From positions 1 to 64,000 of the forward strand of contig NZ_VFTG01000010.1 of NCBI RefSeq assembly GCF_006439355.1: a DNA stretch of 64,000 nt. Reading direction: 5' to 3'. This DNA is from Mesorhizobium sp. B4-1-3. Its GTDB lineage: Bacteria; Pseudomonadota; Alphaproteobacteria; Rhizobiales; Rhizobiaceae. Positions 63,857-64,000 of this stretch are shown here, piece after piece. The notes under the pieces are model-generated. The model was given only the letters and a program-made list of their open reading frames with translations. It searched no databases and had not been told where the DNA came from. A program made the translations under genes and the position numbers. Numbering within the stretch: position 1 is the first letter of the stretch; each line of letters opens with the position of its first letter.

Positions 63857-64000
63857 GCCTCCACGACCTGCTTTTGGCGCCTTTCGCCGACTATGGCTTC
63901 ATGCGCCGGGCGCTTGTCGCCTGTTTCTGCCTTGGACTGGGCTCCGGCCCGGTCGGCGTGCTCCTGATGCTGCGCCGTATGAGCCTGGTCGGGGATTCGC
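63853..64000 (+). CDS. aztB: ABC-3 family metal permease, N-terminus only
   Basis: Starts with ATGA overlap and runs off the right edge. MSLHDLLLAPFADYGFMRRA and then a membrane helix with LMLRRMSLVGDS, the usual opening of ZnuB/AztB permeases. Partner of the preceding ATPase. Confidence 0.8.
   Translation, partial: MSLHDLLLAPFADYGFMRRALVACFCLGLGSGPVGVLLMLRRMSLVGDS

Noticed and set aside
1..64000. CRISPR arrays or complete insertion sequences
   Set aside because: No regularly spaced repeats and no transposase reading frame with terminal inverted repeats were seen.

Overview
The window reads as chromosomal DNA of a high-GC alphaproteobacterium of the order Hyphomicrobiales, most likely Mesorhizobium or a close relative. 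The indications are a DUF768-like protein, rhizobial dispersed repeats near 10.5 and 39.9 kb, a phasin-like small-protein family, DUF3618/DUF892 envelope-stress genes and Zur-type operators. The genus is inferred from remembered family distribution; no search was run.

Layout. 0-10.5 kb: start of a UDP-glucose dehydrogenase, an iron permease gene broken by a stop codon, a DUF4142 protein, two alpha/beta or M20 hydrolases, an operon around an unusual NRAMP-like transporter, and a run of small envelope proteins (24-aa membrane peptide, holin-like, DUF3618, DUF892). 10.7-20 kb: one tightly overlapping minus-strand operon encoding a PQQ alcohol dehydrogenase with a lanthanide-type Asp-Tyr-Asp motif, a HbpS-like protein, a MoxJ/XoxJ-like binding protein, three cytochrome c domains and a caa3-type oxidase with CtaG. 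Together these could carry electrons from an alcohol to oxygen. 21-34 kb: a CYTH-CHAD protein, a winged-helix/TPR regulator divergent from an esterase, DUF5996, redox enzymes (LysR-controlled reductase, SDR, isochorismatase-like hydrolase) and several broken genes. 34-41 kb: a tRNA-Asn-like gene, a porin, phage-like fragments and many remnants.

41-46.4 kb and 56-64 kb are two related metal-uptake modules. The first holds hupE, a partner membrane protein, DUF1007, znuB, znuC, znuA and zur. The second holds znuC/znuB remnants, the same membrane pair, two CobW GTPases, a broken second zur and an AztA/AztB-type ABC transporter. GTTATGTTAT-like palindromes lie in front of znuA/zur, both cobW genes and zur2, so a Zur regulon can be read directly. 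Between the modules, 49.8-55.9 kb carries a flavin-based periplasmic electron-transfer set: cytochrome b561, a PepSY-like protein, a two-component system, an NqrB/RnfD-like membrane domain fused to a flavin reductase, ApbE and an FMN-binding protein with an SGAT flavinylation motif.

A striking property of this sequence is its many single-base frameshifts. At least five genes of otherwise normal length lack exactly one base (hupE1, znuB2, cobW2, a quinone oxidoreductase, a histidine kinase). This is either real decay of duplicated genes or a base-calling problem; raw reads would decide.
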